This document shows, in pieces, positions 53,520-62,220 of a DNA stretch of 64,000 nucleotides. The DNA is from Faecalibacillus intestinalis (GTDB taxonomy: Bacteria; Bacillota_I; Bacilli_A; Erysipelotrichales; Coprobacillaceae). Position numbers and translations under genes: made by a program. The notes under the pieces were generated by a model that saw nothing but the letters and a program-made list of their open reading frames with translations, ran no database searches and had not been told where the DNA came from. How positions within the stretch are numbered: position 1 is the stretch's first letter; each line of letters begins with the position of its first letter. The stretch spans positions 1 through 64,000 of the forward strand of contig NZ_PYLQ01000005.1 in the NCBI RefSeq assembly GCF_003024685.1. The letters are read 5' to 3'.

Positions 53520-54068
53520 TCAAAAGAGATGCTCCAACAATGTTTTAAAAGCAATTAAAATCAAAACAACGCCCCCAAAAATAAGTGCCTTATTTTGAAA
53601 CTTATTGTTTAAATAACGTCCAATTTGTAAAGCAAACAAACATAATAGAAAAGTAATAATTCCTATAATCAATAAAGCTTGATAAATAGCAACTTCTAAA
53701 AAAGCAAAAGTCATACCAATAGCAAAAGCATCAATACTTGTTGCAAAAGCAAGAATTGTTAAATCTAATAATTTAAAATTATAATTTGTTTCTTCTTCAC
53801 TAAAAGCATCTTTTAACATATTGATACCAACAATCATTAAAAAGATAAAAGCGATATAATGATCATAGGCTTGTATCTTTTTTGAAAATACACATCCTAA
53901 ATGATATCCTAAAAAAGGCATCAATGCCTGAAAAAAGCCAAAATAAAAAGCAATGAAGCTTTGTTTCTTGATGTTTCCTTTTGGCATAGAAATACCATAC
54001 ATCATCGAAACAGTAAAAGCATCCATCGCTAATGAAATTGAAATAACAACAAGTTCAAATAATGACAC
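53520..54068 (-). CDS. mntP: manganese efflux pump MntP
   Basis: A 182-residue, six-helix Mn2+ exporter. The two acidic intramembrane motifs are SLAMDAFTVSMMYG and ATSIDAFAIGMTFA. The start is GTG at 54068, with AAGGAG upstream; a ten-residue longer ATG frame overlaps the preceding gene and lacks family residues. It complements the riboswitch-controlled ATPase 6 kb away, though this copy has no visible yybP-ykoY element. Confidence 0.9.
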   Translation of the reverse strand: MSLFELVVISISLAMDAFTVSMMYGISMPKGNIKKQSFIAFYFGFFQALMPFLGYHLGCVFSKKIQAYDHYIAFIFLMIVGINMLKDAFSEEETNYNFKLLDLTILAFATSIDAFAIGMTFAFLEVAIYQALLIIGIITFLLCLFALQIGRYLNNKFQNKALIFGGVVLILIAFKTLLEHLF

Positions 54069-54069
54069 A

Positions 54070-55629
54070 TTATCTCTCTCCTTTGAGTAATACCTCACTA
54101 CATTTCAAACCATCAATTGCACTTGACATAATACCACCTGCATATCCTGCACCTTCACCAATTGGATAAATCCCTTTAATATTACTTTCCATATTGTCAT
54201 CACGATAAAAACGAATTGGTGCTGAACTTCTTGATTCTACTCCGAGTAATGTGGCATCACTTGTAAACCCATTAATCTTGTTATTCATTAAAAGAAGTCC
54301 TTCTTTTAAATTTATATTCAGGATTTCAGGAAGTAATGCATTGAGATTAGCATTTTTAACTCTTTTTAAACTTGTCTCTATTTTTTCTTTACTTTCTTTA
54401 TTTTCTAAATAATCTTCCACTCTTTGAACTGGAATTGAATAATCACTTCCTCCTAGTTCAAAAGCTTTTTCTTCTAATTTTCTTTGAAAATACATCCCTG
54501 CAAGCGGATGTGAACTACCAAAATCATTAGGTGTCACATTGACTAAGATAGCACTATTAGCGTATTTATTATCACGTTTATAATTAGACATCCCGTTAAC
54601 AACCAGTCTTTTTTCTTCACTGGCTGCATTCATGACATAACCACCAGGACACATACAGAAAGTATAGACTCCTCTTTTTTGACTTGTATGCACCGCCAAT
54701 TTATAATCAGCCGCTTTTAATGCAGGATGATCATAGAATTTTCCATATTGGTTTTTATTAATAAATTCTTGACTATGTTCAATACGCATTCCCACTGCAA
54801 AAGCTTTTTGAGAGATTTCTAATTGTTTTTGATAAAGCATTTCATATGTTTTTCTCGCACTATGACCAATAGCCAATACCAGTTGATCTACTTTTTCTTT
54901 ATATGTTCCTTCATTATTTTCTAAAACAACTTCTTTTAATTGATTATCTTCAATAATAATATCTACCAATTTTGTTTCAAAACGAACATCTCCACATTTT
55001 TCAATATCTTTTCTAATATTTTTAACCACATTAATTAAAACATCTGTTCCTAAATGTGGTTTATTTAAGTAAAGAATATCTTCACTTGCACCATGTTCAT
55101 AAAAAGTATTCAATACAAATTGTTTACGATAATCCTTAATACCTGTCGTCAACTTTCCATCAGAGAACGTTCCTGCTCCTCCTTCTCCAAATTGAACATT
55201 ACTTTGAGTATTTAACTTACCTGTTTCTAAATAAGTATCGATATCTTTTTTTCTTTCATCAACACATTTACCTTGTTCAATCAAAATTACCTTTTGCCCA
55301 CTACGCGCTAAATTATAGGCACAAAATAATCCTGCTGGCCCACTTCCAACAACCATAATTGTTTGATTATTTGGTGTTAACTTGTCATAATGATATTCTT
55401 TAACTTTACTTACTTGTTTACTATGTGTTTTTAATAATTGATCTTCATCGACATATTCAAAAGTAAAGCCCATATTAAAATGTACTTTATTCTTTCTTCT
55501 TGCATCGACTGCCTTTTTAGCAATCTTTACATTCTTTACTTGTGATTTTCTTATATTTAATGTATTCGCAATAACTTTAGCGTAATCTTTTTCATCTAAA
55601 GAAACTGCAATATTACTTACTTTTAACAT
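54070..55629 (-). CDS. FAD-dependent oxidoreductase (COG2509-type)
   Basis: A 519-residue flavoprotein. An N-terminal helical part (about 1-85, with KKAVDARRKNKVHFNMGF) precedes the FAD dinucleotide loop VVGSGPAGLFCAYNLARSG (near 91-109), FGEGGAGTFSDGKL, and a C-terminal YPIGEGAGYAGGIMSSAIDG. These are hallmarks of uncharacterised COG2509 dehydrogenases; substrate unknown. AGGAG precedes ATG 55629. The mntP gene begins three bases past its stop. Confidence 0.88.
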   Translation of the reverse strand: MLKVSNIAVSLDEKDYAKVIANTLNIRKSQVKNVKIAKKAVDARRKNKVHFNMGFTFEYVDEDQLLKTHSKQVSKVKEYHYDKLTPNNQTIMVVGSGPAGLFCAYNLARSGQKVILIEQGKCVDERKKDIDTYLETGKLNTQSNVQFGEGGAGTFSDGKLTTGIKDYRKQFVLNTFYEHGASEDILYLNKPHLGTDVLINVVKNIRKDIEKCGDVRFETKLVDIIIEDNQLKEVVLENNEGTYKEKVDQLVLAIGHSARKTYEMLYQKQLEISQKAFAVGMRIEHSQEFINKNQYGKFYDHPALKAADYKLAVHTSQKRGVYTFCMCPGGYVMNAASEEKRLVVNGMSNYKRDNKYANSAILVNVTPNDFGSSHPLAGMYFQRKLEEKAFELGGSDYSIPVQRVEDYLENKESKEKIETSLKRVKNANLNALLPEILNINLKEGLLLMNNKINGFTSDATLLGVESRSSAPIRFYRDDNMESNIKGIYPIGEGAGYAGGIMSSAIDGLKCSEVLLKGER

Positions 55630-55637
55630 ACCTTCTC

Positions 55638-56738
55638 CTATCTCTTTATTTTCCAATATCCTTTTTTGTTATTTCCAACTCTTTCAATAATTCCTAAATC
55701 CTTTAACTTTTTAATATTATTTGAAATACTCTTTCTACTCATTTTCATAATATTTGCAAGTTCGGTAATTGTATATCCAGGATCATCATATAGGGATTCT
55801 AGTATCTTATTCATTGTATCGTTCACCCTATTAGTCATCTTTGAAAAGTTATCAATCACCAATCTTTGAGGTGCATCAAATTCAATCATAATATCCGTAG
55901 GATTAATATAATATTTTGGCATTGGTAAATCATTTTCTATACAGGAATCAAATATTTTTTCTATACCTCTTCCCCATGACTCAATATGTCCTGCTAAATA
56001 GAAAACATGCGCAATATTAGGATTATAGGACTTAGAGCCATGTTTTTGATAAAGAGTTTCTTCTGTCCAATGATCTGGAAGCTTTCCAACATTTGTAATA
56101 TAGAGCTTATCTTTATAAACACTTATTTGTATTGGTACACCAGATTCATATTGTTTATGAACAATAGCATTTAATATAGCTTCACTTACAAAGTATTCTT
56201 CAACTCTTTGAAGTCCATCATATGAAATCTTAGCTTTCATATATTTAAAGAAAATAAGTTCTATAACTTTATCAATTTGTTCAAAAAGTGATCCTCTTAC
56301 TTCATCTTGATAAATTAAATCAGCATCTGTTTCAAAAAATCCTACTTTTATAAAAGCACCTGTAAAATATCTCTCTGGATCTTTTGAAAACAAAAGTAAG
56401 GCAGCATTTGTAAGATAACCATTATTTATCAAATGAAGTTTATCTAATAATGTTTCCGTATCTTCTTCTAAAATCGTATCATCTATTCTTTTTTTACGAA
56501 TTGCAAGTTCTTTAAACTTTTGAATAGCGTTTTGATCTAAATCTTCTATTTTTACTAATGGGTATGGAACGTTATCCCAAGTTGCTCCTCTTTTACGTAA
56601 AATAAAACTTTCTAATTCAATACCTGCCAACTTTTGTGATGTACTCCCACTTCTAAAATAATAGTTTCCTTTACAAGATATAGCTATTGGATAAGACGGA
56701 ACATCTATTTCTATATATTCCAAATTATTTTTTTTACA
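55638..56738 (-). pseudogene. C-terminal part of AlbA_2/COG2865-type ATP-binding gene, split by a cassette
   Basis: Codons CKKNNLEYIEIDVPSYPI onward, 366 residues: GNYYFRSGSTSQKLAG, an HATPase-like region (EAILNAIVHKQYESGVPIQISVY, GRGIEKIFDSC) and a C-terminal winged helix (YTITELANIMKMSRKSISNNIKKLKDLGIIERVG). The missing first 73 codons lie at 57706-57924. Removing the 959-bp insert and one copy of the 8-bp repeat joins VVDINL to CKKNNL in frame, giving a 439-residue protein. A short in-frame tail of insert-derived codons now precedes this part. Confidence 0.85.
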
Positions 56739-57713
56739 TAAATTAACTCCCTTTTTACAAAAATGTGTCTGATGCATACTAACTCATAATTATACGAAAC
56801 ACCACTCTTTTATTCATTTTCTATTCATTTCCGGCTAATGGGTATTCATTTTTACTCTAAGTTATCATGCAATTTATTAGATTGGAATTTTCAAATTAGT
56901 CTTTGCAAATAACCTTTGAATCTTCACCATCAATTACAATTCCCTGACGGTTGTTAATTGGGCATAGATTCAAATCCGAAAACTCAGTCATTATTTTCTC
57001 GGTAACTTTCTTAAATGGTGCTGTAAGATAATGCGGAAGAACATAGAAATCAATCAAATCAATCCCTGCATCATCTTCTTGTGAGTAGTCCTCCGGCTTT
57101 TCATCCATTTGCTCGATATATTGGATGCTTGGAGCGCATATAATTGCGCCTGCCGACTCGCCGATCATCAATTTTCCATTTGCCAATTCCTTTTTCAGTA
57201 GCCCATCAGCTCCCGTTTTACGGAGCTGATCCATAAGAAAGAAAGAATTTCCGCCGGTAAAATATATCACATCTGCTTCTTCAAAAACAGACTGTATCGT
57301 TGAATAAGCCTCCGTTGAAATATCAATTTCAATTACGATTGCTCCCAACTTTTTGAATAATTTTCGAGCCGAGCCGACATAACCGGTGTAGCCTTCACGC
57401 AGTGAAGCTGTTGGAATAAATGCGACTTTCTTATTTTCAATTTCTTCCTTTATCAGACTTCCCACACTTGAAAAGTGCGAACATAAAAACAGTTTCATCA
57501 ATATTCTCCTTTATAAATTTCGATTTGTATAACAGTAGTCTAACACACGTTGTTTAAAAATACTACAGCCAAGCCAATGTCTGTAATTTGCCCTAAAATT
57601 TCATTTTATGGAATTTGGACTACTTGATTTTCTAATTGCTTACGCAATTCGTGAAATGTATAATTATACTGTCTTGGTATTAGACACACAAATGTAAATA
57701 GGGACTAAATTAA
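56739..57713. mobile_element. mobile insertion cassette with terminal inverted repeats, carrying peptidase E
   Basis: An insert of 959 bp (56747-57705) is flanked by the 8-bp direct repeat TAAATTAA (56739-56746 and 57706-57713). The ends match in inverted orientation: TCCCTTTTTACA...TGTGTCTGAT and TCCCTATTTACA...TGTGTCTAAT (about 21 of 29 positions), with ATAATTATAC shared further in. Ends and repeat length are like IS256-group elements. It has no transposase gene, only a peptidase E gene. This layout is known elsewhere as a mobile insertion cassette. Confidence 0.8.
56896..57498 (-). CDS. peptidase E (S51 family), passenger gene of the cassette
   Basis: A 200-residue class-I-amidotransferase-like serine peptidase, which in known members cleaves Asp-X dipeptides. 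FTGGNSFFL (near 80), the nucleophile Ser in IGESAGAIICAP and a late His in VLPHYL and Glu/Asp region are present. ATG 57498 follows AAGGAG. Codon use is more GC-rich (GCCGGCTCGGC-like stretches) than host genes, so the passenger came from another source. It lies in the same direction as the interrupted gene. Confidence 0.88.
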   Translation of the reverse strand: MKLFLCSHFSSVGSLIKEEIENKKVAFIPTASLREGYTGYVGSARKLFKKLGAIVIEIDISTEAYSTIQSVFEEADVIYFTGGNSFFLMDQLRKTGADGLLKKELANGKLMIGESAGAIICAPSIQYIEQMDEKPEDYSQEDDAGIDLIDFYVLPHYLTAPFKKVTEKIMTEFSDLNLCPINNRQGIVIDGEDSKVICKD

Positions 57714-57924
57714 TATCTACTACGATTCCCATAGCATCTCTTATTTTACTTGGTAAGGATTCTAATAATTTTTTTGAATTTTCCACACCAATAATTTTAC
57801 CATTATCATCTATACCAATAAAAAATTTACCACCTTGTGCATTGGCAAACGCACATATACCAACTAAATATTCATCTTTCCAAACTGATTTCCATTCTAT
57901 ATTGTGCTTTTCTTGACTTTCCAT
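57706..57924 (-). pseudogene. N-terminal part of the split AlbA_2/COG2865-type gene
   Basis: Seventy-three codons: MESQEKHNIEWKSVWKDEYL, CAFANAQGGKFFIGIDDNGKIIGV and AMGIVVDINL are the AlbA_2 domain start, with AAGGAG before the ATG. The frame then runs into the insert and stops at 57664. The rest of the gene is at 55638-56738. Confidence 0.85.
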
Positions 57925-58011
57925 AGTTAGCTCCTTATTATTTGGTAAATATAATTTTTCCACTTATATATTCATTATAACATTTCTATTTACAACACAT
58001 TTATTACTCTT

Positions 58012-59082
58012 TTATTTCTTTATCGATTTTGCCACATGAACACCACTTGCAAAAGCAAAATGTAAATTGTAACCTCCACAATCACCATCAACATCCAAAG
58101 CTTCTCCACAAACATAAATGCCTGGATATTTCTTAAGTTGTAAATTTTCATCTACTTCTTTTAAAGAAACACCACCATGACAAACTTGTGCTTTTTCAAT
58201 TGACATTGTATCGATGATTTTGAATTCTAAACAACGAGGATCAATATTTTTTTCTTTAAAAATCTGAACGATTTTTTCATGAAAGAATCCTTCCAAACCA
58301 TAGTGTTGAAATTCTTCTTTTTCAATATCAGGCAATAAATTTAAAATAAGTTTTGGATTTTTTAAATGATCTAAATATCTTGATAATTGCATAATACAAA
58401 TACCTGATAGACCATAATCTGTAAACATGATTTCTCCTGTTTGTTTTTCAATCAATTGATTTTGATCATAAAGCATTGCAATTCCCTTTACTCTTTGTCC
58501 TTTTAAAACTTTAAAAACGGGGTTTGTTTTTACTTGAACAAGACTTGGTGTAAATGGAATCATGGAAATATGCATTTTTTCTAACATTTTTAAATTATTT
58601 TGTCCTGATAAATGACTGGCTGGTGATCCTGTCGCAATAACTATTTTATCCGCTTGATAATGACCATTCGTCGTAATAATTTCATAAGTTTTAGCTTTTT
58701 TTATTGCTAGAACCTCACAATTATCGATATACGATACATTATCCATATTTTTCATTAAAGCATTTTTAGCAGATAAACTTGAAAGTGAATATGGATAAAC
58801 AAGGTTCTTTTCATAACGTAGTTTTAAAGAAAGTTGTTTAAAAAAATTGACGACATCAAATTCTTTAATTAATTTTTCTATTAAAGGGTCTTGATGATTA
58901 TAGTACTTAATATCCATATTCAAATTTGAAACATTACATCTTCCATTACCGCTAGCAAGTATTTTTCTAGCTGCTTTATTAGATTGTTCCAAGACAATAA
59001 TATTATATTTATTTGTTTTTACTAATTCATTCATACATGCAAGTCCACTTGCACCTGCTCCAATAATAACAATTGTTTCCAT
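58012..59082 (-). CDS. HI0933-type NAD(P)/FAD-dependent oxidoreductase
   Basis: A 356-residue flavoprotein of the HI0933/BaiN family. IIGAGASGLACMNEL binds FAD at the N-terminus, followed by KILASGNGRCNVSN, MFTDYGLSGICIMQLSR, GGVSLKEV and the late GEALDVDGDCGGYNLHFAFASG. It is a little shorter than usual (about 400). The substrate is unknown; BaiN acts on bile acids, but most members are uncharacterised. Confidence 0.88.
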   Translation of the reverse strand: METIVIIGAGASGLACMNELVKTNKYNIIVLEQSNKAARKILASGNGRCNVSNLNMDIKYYNHQDPLIEKLIKEFDVVNFFKQLSLKLRYEKNLVYPYSLSSLSAKNALMKNMDNVSYIDNCEVLAIKKAKTYEIITTNGHYQADKIVIATGSPASHLSGQNNLKMLEKMHISMIPFTPSLVQVKTNPVFKVLKGQRVKGIAMLYDQNQLIEKQTGEIMFTDYGLSGICIMQLSRYLDHLKNPKLILNLLPDIEKEEFQHYGLEGFFHEKIVQIFKEKNIDPRCLEFKIIDTMSIEKAQVCHGGVSLKEVDENLQLKKYPGIYVCGEALDVDGDCGGYNLHFAFASGVHVAKSIKK

Positions 59083-59146
59083 CTTTATCCCTCATTTGCT
59101 TTTTCATTATACATGAACAAAACTCGTTTGTCATTTATATTAAACC

Positions 59147-59175
59147 TTGAAAAACCTCGATGTATTCGCTATAAT
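59147..59175 (+). promoter_or_regulatory. promoter of yebC
   Basis: TTGAAA (59147-59152) and TATAAT (59170-59175), spacer 17, about 40 bases before the ATG. AAGGAGG lies at 59203-59209. Confidence 0.75.
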
Positions 59176-59216
59176 AACCAAGTATTGAGATTACATACAA
59201 TTAAGGAGGCTTTTTT

Positions 59217-59948
59217 ATGGGTAGAGCACATGAAGTGCGTAAAGTTGCTATGGCAAAAACTGCTGCAGCAAAAGCAAAATTATATTCTCGTTATGGAAAA
59301 GAAATCTATTTAGCTGCTAAAGCTGGTGGTACTGATCCAGATGGTAACTTAGCATTAAGAAGAATTATTGCTAAAGCTAAAAAAGAACAAGTTCCTGCTG
59401 ACGTTATTAAACGTGCAGTTGATAAAGTAAAAAGTGGAGCTACTGAAGATTATCAAGAAAAAACATTTGAAGGATATGGTCCAAGTGGTTCAACTGTTAT
59501 TGTTAAATGCTTAACTGATAATATTAATCGTACTATTTCTCAAGTACGTCCTGCATTTACAAAATCTAAAGCTAAATTAGGAAATGAAGGTTCAGTATCT
59601 TATTTATATGATACATATTCTATTTTAACTTTTAAAGGATTAGATGAAGAACAAACTTTAGAAGCTTTAATGGAAGGTGAAGCTGATTGTCAAGAAATTG
59701 AAACTCATGAAGATGGTTCAATTGAATTAACTGGTGCACCAACTGATTTATATAAAATGAAAGATGCTATTGAAGCAGCTTGTCCTAATGCTGAATTTGA
59801 TGTAGAAGAAATCGCTACAACACCTCAAGAATATGTATCTCTTGAAGGTGAAGATATGGAATTATTTGAAAGATTAATGAATCTTTTAAATGCTTGTGAC
59901 GATGTAGATAAAATCTACCATAACGTTGAAAATTATGAAGGAGAATAA
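59217..59948 (+). CDS. YebC/PmpR (TACO1) family protein
   Basis: A 243-residue three-domain protein. It starts MGRAHEVRKVAMAKTAAAKAKLYSRYGKEIYLAAKAGG, then FEGYGPSGSTVIVKCLTDNINRT and a third domain. Members were long annotated as DNA-binding regulators; in Bacillus YebC aids translation through proline stretches. The MGRAHEVRK start (without SGHSKWHNI) marks the YeeN-type branch. It is plus-strand, monocistronic, with a strong promoter and terminator. Confidence 0.92.
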   Translation: MGRAHEVRKVAMAKTAAAKAKLYSRYGKEIYLAAKAGGTDPDGNLALRRIIAKAKKEQVPADVIKRAVDKVKSGATEDYQEKTFEGYGPSGSTVIVKCLTDNINRTISQVRPAFTKSKAKLGNEGSVSYLYDTYSILTFKGLDEEQTLEALMEGEADCQEIETHEDGSIELTGAPTDLYKMKDAIEAACPNAEFDVEEIATTPQEYVSLEGEDMELFERLMNLLNACDDVDKIYHNVENYEGE

Positions 59949-59962
59949 TTCTCCTTCTTTTT
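59937..59962 (+). terminator. terminator of yebC
   Basis: Nine-base arms GAAGGAGAA/TTCTCCTTC (59937-59945 with 59949-59957), tight loop, T-run after it. It overlaps the stop codon. Confidence 0.75.
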
Positions 59963-59972
59963 CTTTATAATG

Positions 59973-60010
59973 AAAAAATGAAAGATGTTTTGTCTCTTTC
60001 ATTTTTTTAT
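59973..60010 (-). terminator. terminator of the thiM-tenA operon
   Basis: AAATGAAAGA and TCTTTCATTT arms around a short loop with T-runs on both strands; four bases past the tenA stop. Confidence 0.65.
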
Positions 60011-60013
60011 TTA

Positions 60014-60673
60014 CTAACAACTTTTATCCCATGACATTTGCCAAAATGCAAGTTCATATCTTGAACATGCTACAAAGATATCAATAAGATGTTGAATTTG
60101 TTTTTCTGTATAATCTTTAGTAAGTTGATTCATTGTTTCTATTAAAATAATATTACCACTAGCATATTCATTAGAAGCATAGCCTTTGATCCAATCCCCA
60201 TAAAATTCATCATTGATTGAATTTGGATTATTTTCAACAATCTTTTTCGCAATAACTTCATAACTATAAGCACAAGATAATATAGCTGCCAAGATTTCTA
60301 CTTCTCCTTCTTCATAGGCAACACGTAGCATATAAGAGGTATAAGATAAATTATCAAGTGATGGTTTCATATCATCTATTTCTTCTTGGCTTACATTAAA
60401 TTTTCCCATATAACCACTATGAACATCTAATTCGCCATTCATTACAGCAATATATTTAGCAAAAAGATTCGCTGTTTCTAAAGTTTTTGCTTTAGCAACT
60501 CCAATCGCAAAAACTTTAGCGTATTCTTTTAAATAAAGATAATCTTGCATAATATAATATTTAAATTTATCTTTAGCTAATGAACCATCTTGTATTCCTT
60601 TAACAAAAGGATGTTCATTATAAGATTTCCATAGTTCTTTTGTTGCTTCTAACATCTTATCTGTTGTTTTCAT
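60014..60673 (-). CDS. tenA: aminopyrimidine aminohydrolase / thiaminase II
   Basis: A 219-residue helical enzyme that salvages aminopyrimidine from degraded thiamine. YYIMQDYLYLKEY, AKYIAVMNGELDVHSGY, SYEVIAKKIVENNP and DWIKGYASNEYASGNIILIE carry the active-site residues of the family. Co-transcribed with thiM behind the TPP leader, which supports thiamine salvage. Confidence 0.92.
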   Translation of the reverse strand: MKTTDKMLEATKELWKSYNEHPFVKGIQDGSLAKDKFKYYIMQDYLYLKEYAKVFAIGVAKAKTLETANLFAKYIAVMNGELDVHSGYMGKFNVSQEEIDDMKPSLDNLSYTSYMLRVAYEEGEVEILAAILSCAYSYEVIAKKIVENNPNSINDEFYGDWIKGYASNEYASGNIILIETMNQLTKDYTEKQIQHLIDIFVACSRYELAFWQMSWDKSC

Positions 60674-60715
60674 AATCTTCCTCTTTTCATTATTTTAGAG
60701 TAATCACATATCTAG

Positions 60716-61537
60716 TTAGATTTTTTTATATTGAGATCCTTCTTGTAATTGCTTAGGAGTCATATTATAAATAGCATCAATAATATAATTTCGATAACTT
60801 GCATTACCATCTAATGGTGTTAATCTTTCATGTGCGATTTCTCCAGCAAGACCCATGGTACATACTGCAGCAACTGTTGATTCAAGTAAATAATCAGGAT
60901 TTGCAGAAATAAACGAAGCCGTAAGTGCTGATAATTGACATCCTGTTCCTGTAATCGAAGACATCATTTCATGACCATTATAAATTGCATAAGTAATATT
61001 TTCATTGCATACTAAGTCAATAGCTCCTGTAATAGCGATAACTGCCCCTGTTTTTTTAGAAAACTCTTGAGCAAAACTGACAACTTCATGGATATTTTCT
61101 GCTGTCACTTTATCTGCAAGATTAGCATCAACACCCTTCGTTGTACCACTTCCTAAAGCTAAAGTTTTGATTTCTGAAATATTTCCACGAATAACTGAAA
61201 ACTGAATTTCTTTTAATAATTTTAAAGCTGTTTGAGTTCTTAACGTAGATGCCCCAACTCCTACAGGATCTAATACAACTGGATGATGAAGTTCGTTAGC
61301 TTTTTTCCCAGCAATGACCATTGATTCAATCGTTCGCGTATTAAGTGTTCCAATATTAATATTAAGTCCTGTACAAATCGAAGTAATTTCAGCAACTTCT
61401 TTTTGATCATCTGCCATAATTGGTGATGCTCCACATGCAAGAACGACATTAGCACAATCATTGACTGTAACATAATTTGTAATATTGTGAATGAGTGGAC
61501 TTTTTTCTCTAACATTTTTTAACATTTCTTCTAACAT
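60716..61537 (-). CDS. thiM: hydroxyethylthiazole kinase
   Basis: A 273-residue ribokinase-like enzyme that phosphorylates the thiazole moiety of thiamine. PLIHNITNYVTVNDCANVVLACGASPIMADD at the N-terminus, VLDPVGVGAS, RGNISEIKTL and the catalytic Cys in SSITGTGCQLSALTASF are present. It is the first gene behind the TPP riboswitch and the long structured leader. AAGGAG precedes the ATG. Confidence 0.94.
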   Translation of the reverse strand: MLEEMLKNVREKSPLIHNITNYVTVNDCANVVLACGASPIMADDQKEVAEITSICTGLNINIGTLNTRTIESMVIAGKKANELHHPVVLDPVGVGASTLRTQTALKLLKEIQFSVIRGNISEIKTLALGSGTTKGVDANLADKVTAENIHEVVSFAQEFSKKTGAVIAITGAIDLVCNENITYAIYNGHEMMSSITGTGCQLSALTASFISANPDYLLESTVAAVCTMGLAGEIAHERLTPLDGNASYRNYIIDAIYNMTPKQLQEGSQYKKI

Positions 61538-61757
61538 ATTTTCTCTCCTTGTTTTTTACAAGTTATTTCATAAATATGAAGATGACCAAACTTACCCATC
61601 ATCAAAAACATAAACTTCGTTTATGAAATAACTTTATGGTAGTTCGGTCGATACTTTGTGGTATCCTCTCACGCTGGAACACAGCTTCCCTTCGCTTAAT
61701 ACAAGATTCAAGGCGCTCCCCTTCAATCCGCCACATATGTGGATACTTCTTTTTAAA
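61538..61757 (-). other. structured leader segment between TPP terminator and thiM
   Basis: This 220-base segment has no gene. It holds a perfect 14-base inverted repeat AGTTATTTCATAAA/TTTATGAAATAACT (61561-61574 with 61620-61633) right before the thiM ribosome site. Further upstream on the minus strand GTGAGAG, the hairpin GATAC-CACAAA-GTATC and GACC resemble the P2-P3 half of a TPP aptamer, but the TGGATAATGCC half is absent. Confidence 0.5.
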
Positions 61758-61783
61758 TAAAAAACAGGAGACATGCTCCTGTA
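61757..61783 (-). terminator. TPP riboswitch terminator
   Basis: ACAGGAG/CTCCTGT arms (61764-61770 with 61776-61782) and a T6 run on the minus strand, downstream of the aptamer. Confidence 0.8.
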
Positions 61784-61798
61784 AAAAAATCGAAATGT

Positions 61799-61884
61799 TG
61801 ACTTCCTACGATGGCATTATCCATATCAGGTTAAAGGGTCGAAGTTTGATGACTTCCTCTCAGCCTGCCTACAAGCTCCCCTGT
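61799..61884 (-). ncRNA. TPP (thiamine pyrophosphate) riboswitch
   Basis: On the minus strand the aptamer reads CAGGGGAGC, GCTGAGAGG, a P3 arm with AAGT/ACTT, GACCCTTTAACCTGATATGG, ATAATGCCATCGTAGGAA. These are the conserved THI-box landmarks. With the terminator at 61757-61783 it should shut off thiM-tenA when thiamine is plentiful. Confidence 0.93.
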
Positions 61885-61932
61885 TTCTATTTACATATTT
61901 AATGATACTCTTTATTTTTTTAAATACAAGTT

Positions 61933-62220
61933 TTATTCAATCTCTTCAATTTCATATTTACCTAAATAAATTAAAATATTATTCATAATAATATCAATGG
62001 CCCAATAAAAGATAACAAAGACCGCAAGTCCAACAATAAATGCATATCTTAAAATTGTTACCATATATAAAGCCGGTATAAAGGCAATCACAATAGGAAT
62101 AAATCCTACTCCTGAAGGAAAATGGATTTGATAAATACTATGACATTCTTTACATTCTTGTCTACCCTTATAAGCAAAAGCAGAATCTTTTATTTCATGA
62201 CTACAATGATAACATCTCAT
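61933..62220 (-). CDS. small membrane protein with N-terminal zinc ribbon
   Basis: A 95-residue protein: zinc ribbon C3-x2-C6...C23-x2-C26 (CYHC, CKEC) followed by two membrane helices (about 38-85) and an acidic tail. ATG 62220 shares one base with the manA stop codon (TAATG), so it is translationally coupled to manA. TIGR04104-like cysteine-rich membrane proteins look similar; no function is known. Confidence 0.72.
   Translation of the reverse strand: MRCYHCSHEIKDSAFAYKGRQECKECHSIYQIHFPSGVGFIPIVIAFIPALYMVTILRYAFIVGLAVFVIFYWAIDIIMNNILIYLGKYEIEEIE

Noticed and set aside
61636-61902. Plus-strand ORF of 88 codons over the TPP leader
   Set aside because: It overlaps the TPP aptamer and terminator, lacks a ribosome site, and shows no family motif.
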